Source: Gammaproteobacteria bacterium BRH_c0
GTDB taxonomy: Bacteria; Pseudomonadota; Gammaproteobacteria; Pseudomonadales; Porticoccaceae
Direction of reading: 5' to 3'
Assembly: GCA_000961645.1 (NCBI GenBank)
Contig: LADM01000049.1
Location: forward strand, 1 to 64,000
DNA: 64,000 nucleotides
In this document: positions 63,454 to 64,000 of the stretch, piece after piece
Layout: each line of letters starts with the position of its first letter
Numbering within the stretch: position 1 is the first letter of the stretch
The notes under the pieces: generated by a model
Database searches by the model: none
What the model was told of the DNA's origin: nothing
The model's input: the letters and a program-made list of their open reading frames with translations, nothing else
Position numbers and translations under genes: made by a program

Positions 63454-64000
63454 ATGATTGACATACACTGCCACCTGTTACCCGGTATCGATGATGGCTC
63501 GTCCAGCATCGAGCAATCGCTGCAAATGGCGAAACTCGCCGTGGCAGACGGCATCACCCATGCCATCCTCACGCCCCATATCAACCCCGGCCGCTGGGAC
63601 AACAGCACGGCGCTAATCGCCGCTGCCACAGAGGCATTTCGTGCGGCCCTTGGCGCAGAGAATATTGCCTTGCAGCTGGGCTTTGCTGCCGAAGTGCGTA
63701 TCTCCGACCAGATATTCCAGCAACTGGATAACGGGCAGATTCCCTTTCTGGGGGAGCTGGATGGCTATCAGGTCATGTTGCTGGAATTCCCCCACAGCCA
63801 CATTGTGCCGGGTACAGGCAAGCTGGTGGACTGGCTGATCCGCCACCGTATCCGCCCGCTGATCGCCCATCCGGAAAGAAACCGCGAACTGATGCAAAGC
63901 CCGGAAAAGCTCCTGCCATTGATCGACCAGGGCTGTTTGGCGCAGGTGACTGGCGCTTCACTGACGGGCAGATTTGGTGAAGGCTCCAGCGCCGCCGCAG
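63454..64000 (+). CDS. CpsB/Wzb-type PHP tyrosine phosphatase, 5' part
   Basis: From the ATG at 63454 the frame is open to the window end, 182 codons. The start IDIHCHLLPGIDDGSSSIEQ is the PHP metal site of CpsB/CapC phosphatases. HAILTPHINPG, VMLLEFPHSHIVPG and PLIAHPERNREL follow with further metal ligands. These Mn-dependent enzymes dephosphorylate the BY-kinase tyrosine cluster. About 60-70 residues are missing. Confidence 0.93.
   Translation, partial: MIDIHCHLLPGIDDGSSSIEQSLQMAKLAVADGITHAILTPHINPGRWDNSTALIAAATEAFRAALGAENIALQLGFAAEVRISDQIFQQLDNGQIPFLGELDGYQVMLLEFPHSHIVPGTGKLVDWLIRHRIRPLIAHPERNRELMQSPEKLLPLIDQGCLAQVTGASLTGRFGEGSSAAA

Noticed and set aside
1-64000. Prophage or integrated plasmid
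   Set aside because: No phage structural, integrase or replication genes were found; the only mobile element seen is the IS3 copy.

Overview
The window looks like a chromosome segment from a marine-type gammaproteobacterium close to Pseudomonas or the Cellvibrionales. The evidence is the Pseudomonas-like order hypothetical-topA-DUF6586-hypothetical-lexA, gamma-type fadE, rlmJ, ETF-QO, prc and xthA, and fairly GC-rich coding. No ribosomal RNA is present, and the species cannot be named from the sequence.

Layout. 1-2103: N-terminal part of an M16C (PreP-like) metalloprotease running off the left edge. 2.2-7.7 kb: a small secreted protein, a glutaredoxin-like protein, a complete IS3-family element (3061-4317, 3-bp target duplication) inserted in a heptanucleotide repeat tract between two convergent genes, then tatD, slt and a universal stress protein. 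7.7-12.7 kb: the topA-lexA block with a perfect SOS box. 12.8-26.6 kb: housekeeping genes (EEP hydrolase, truncated haemoglobin, DUF1232, Atm1-like ABC exporter, CsgG-like protein, YadGH-like ABC exporter, rlmJ, slyD, bactofilin, fadE, histidine phosphatase) and an overlooked 34-codon membrane-peptide gene.

26.7-37.9 kb: an accessory operon with a divergent AraC-type regulator. It holds two LuxE-like/LuxC-like pairs (acid activation plus acyl reduction) on either side of a 14-helix MFS transporter and an N-acyl-D-amino-acid-deacylase-type amidohydrolase, followed by an SDR and a strong terminator. No luciferase gene is present, so this looks like a dedicated carboxylic-acid reduction or amide-processing system of unknown substrate.

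38-50 kb: 2OG-Fe(II) oxygenase, small zinc-ribbon protein, short GlpD-like dehydrogenase with a peroxiredoxin and a glycerophosphodiesterase, tRNA-Pro(CGG), K+ channel, DUF1285, ETF-QO, an ECF sigma/DUF3619/DUF3106 unit, a His/Tyr-rich exported protein, xthA and prc.

50.2-56.9 kb (minus strand): a lasso-peptide cluster in the order B1 (RRE), B2 (protease), PRMT-fold methyltransferase, C (cyclase), A (precursor), K (HPr-kinase-like), D (ABC exporter). The precursor has a YxxP leader motif, Thr at -2 and a predicted 29-residue core with a Ser1-Asp9 ring and two tail cysteines. The methyltransferase has a PRMT fold, but the first Glu of its double-E loop is Val, and the core has no arginine.

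57.1-64 kb (plus strand): start of an exopolysaccharide locus: secreted protein, Wzy/ligase-like polymerase, outer-membrane barrel, Wza-like export protein, Wzc-like tyrosine kinase and a CpsB-type phosphatase cut by the right edge. Stacked hairpins cover the ribosome-binding site and start codon of the polymerase gene.

The two best candidates for undescribed biology are the double LuxE/LuxC operon and the lasso-peptide cluster with its unusual pair of tailoring enzymes.
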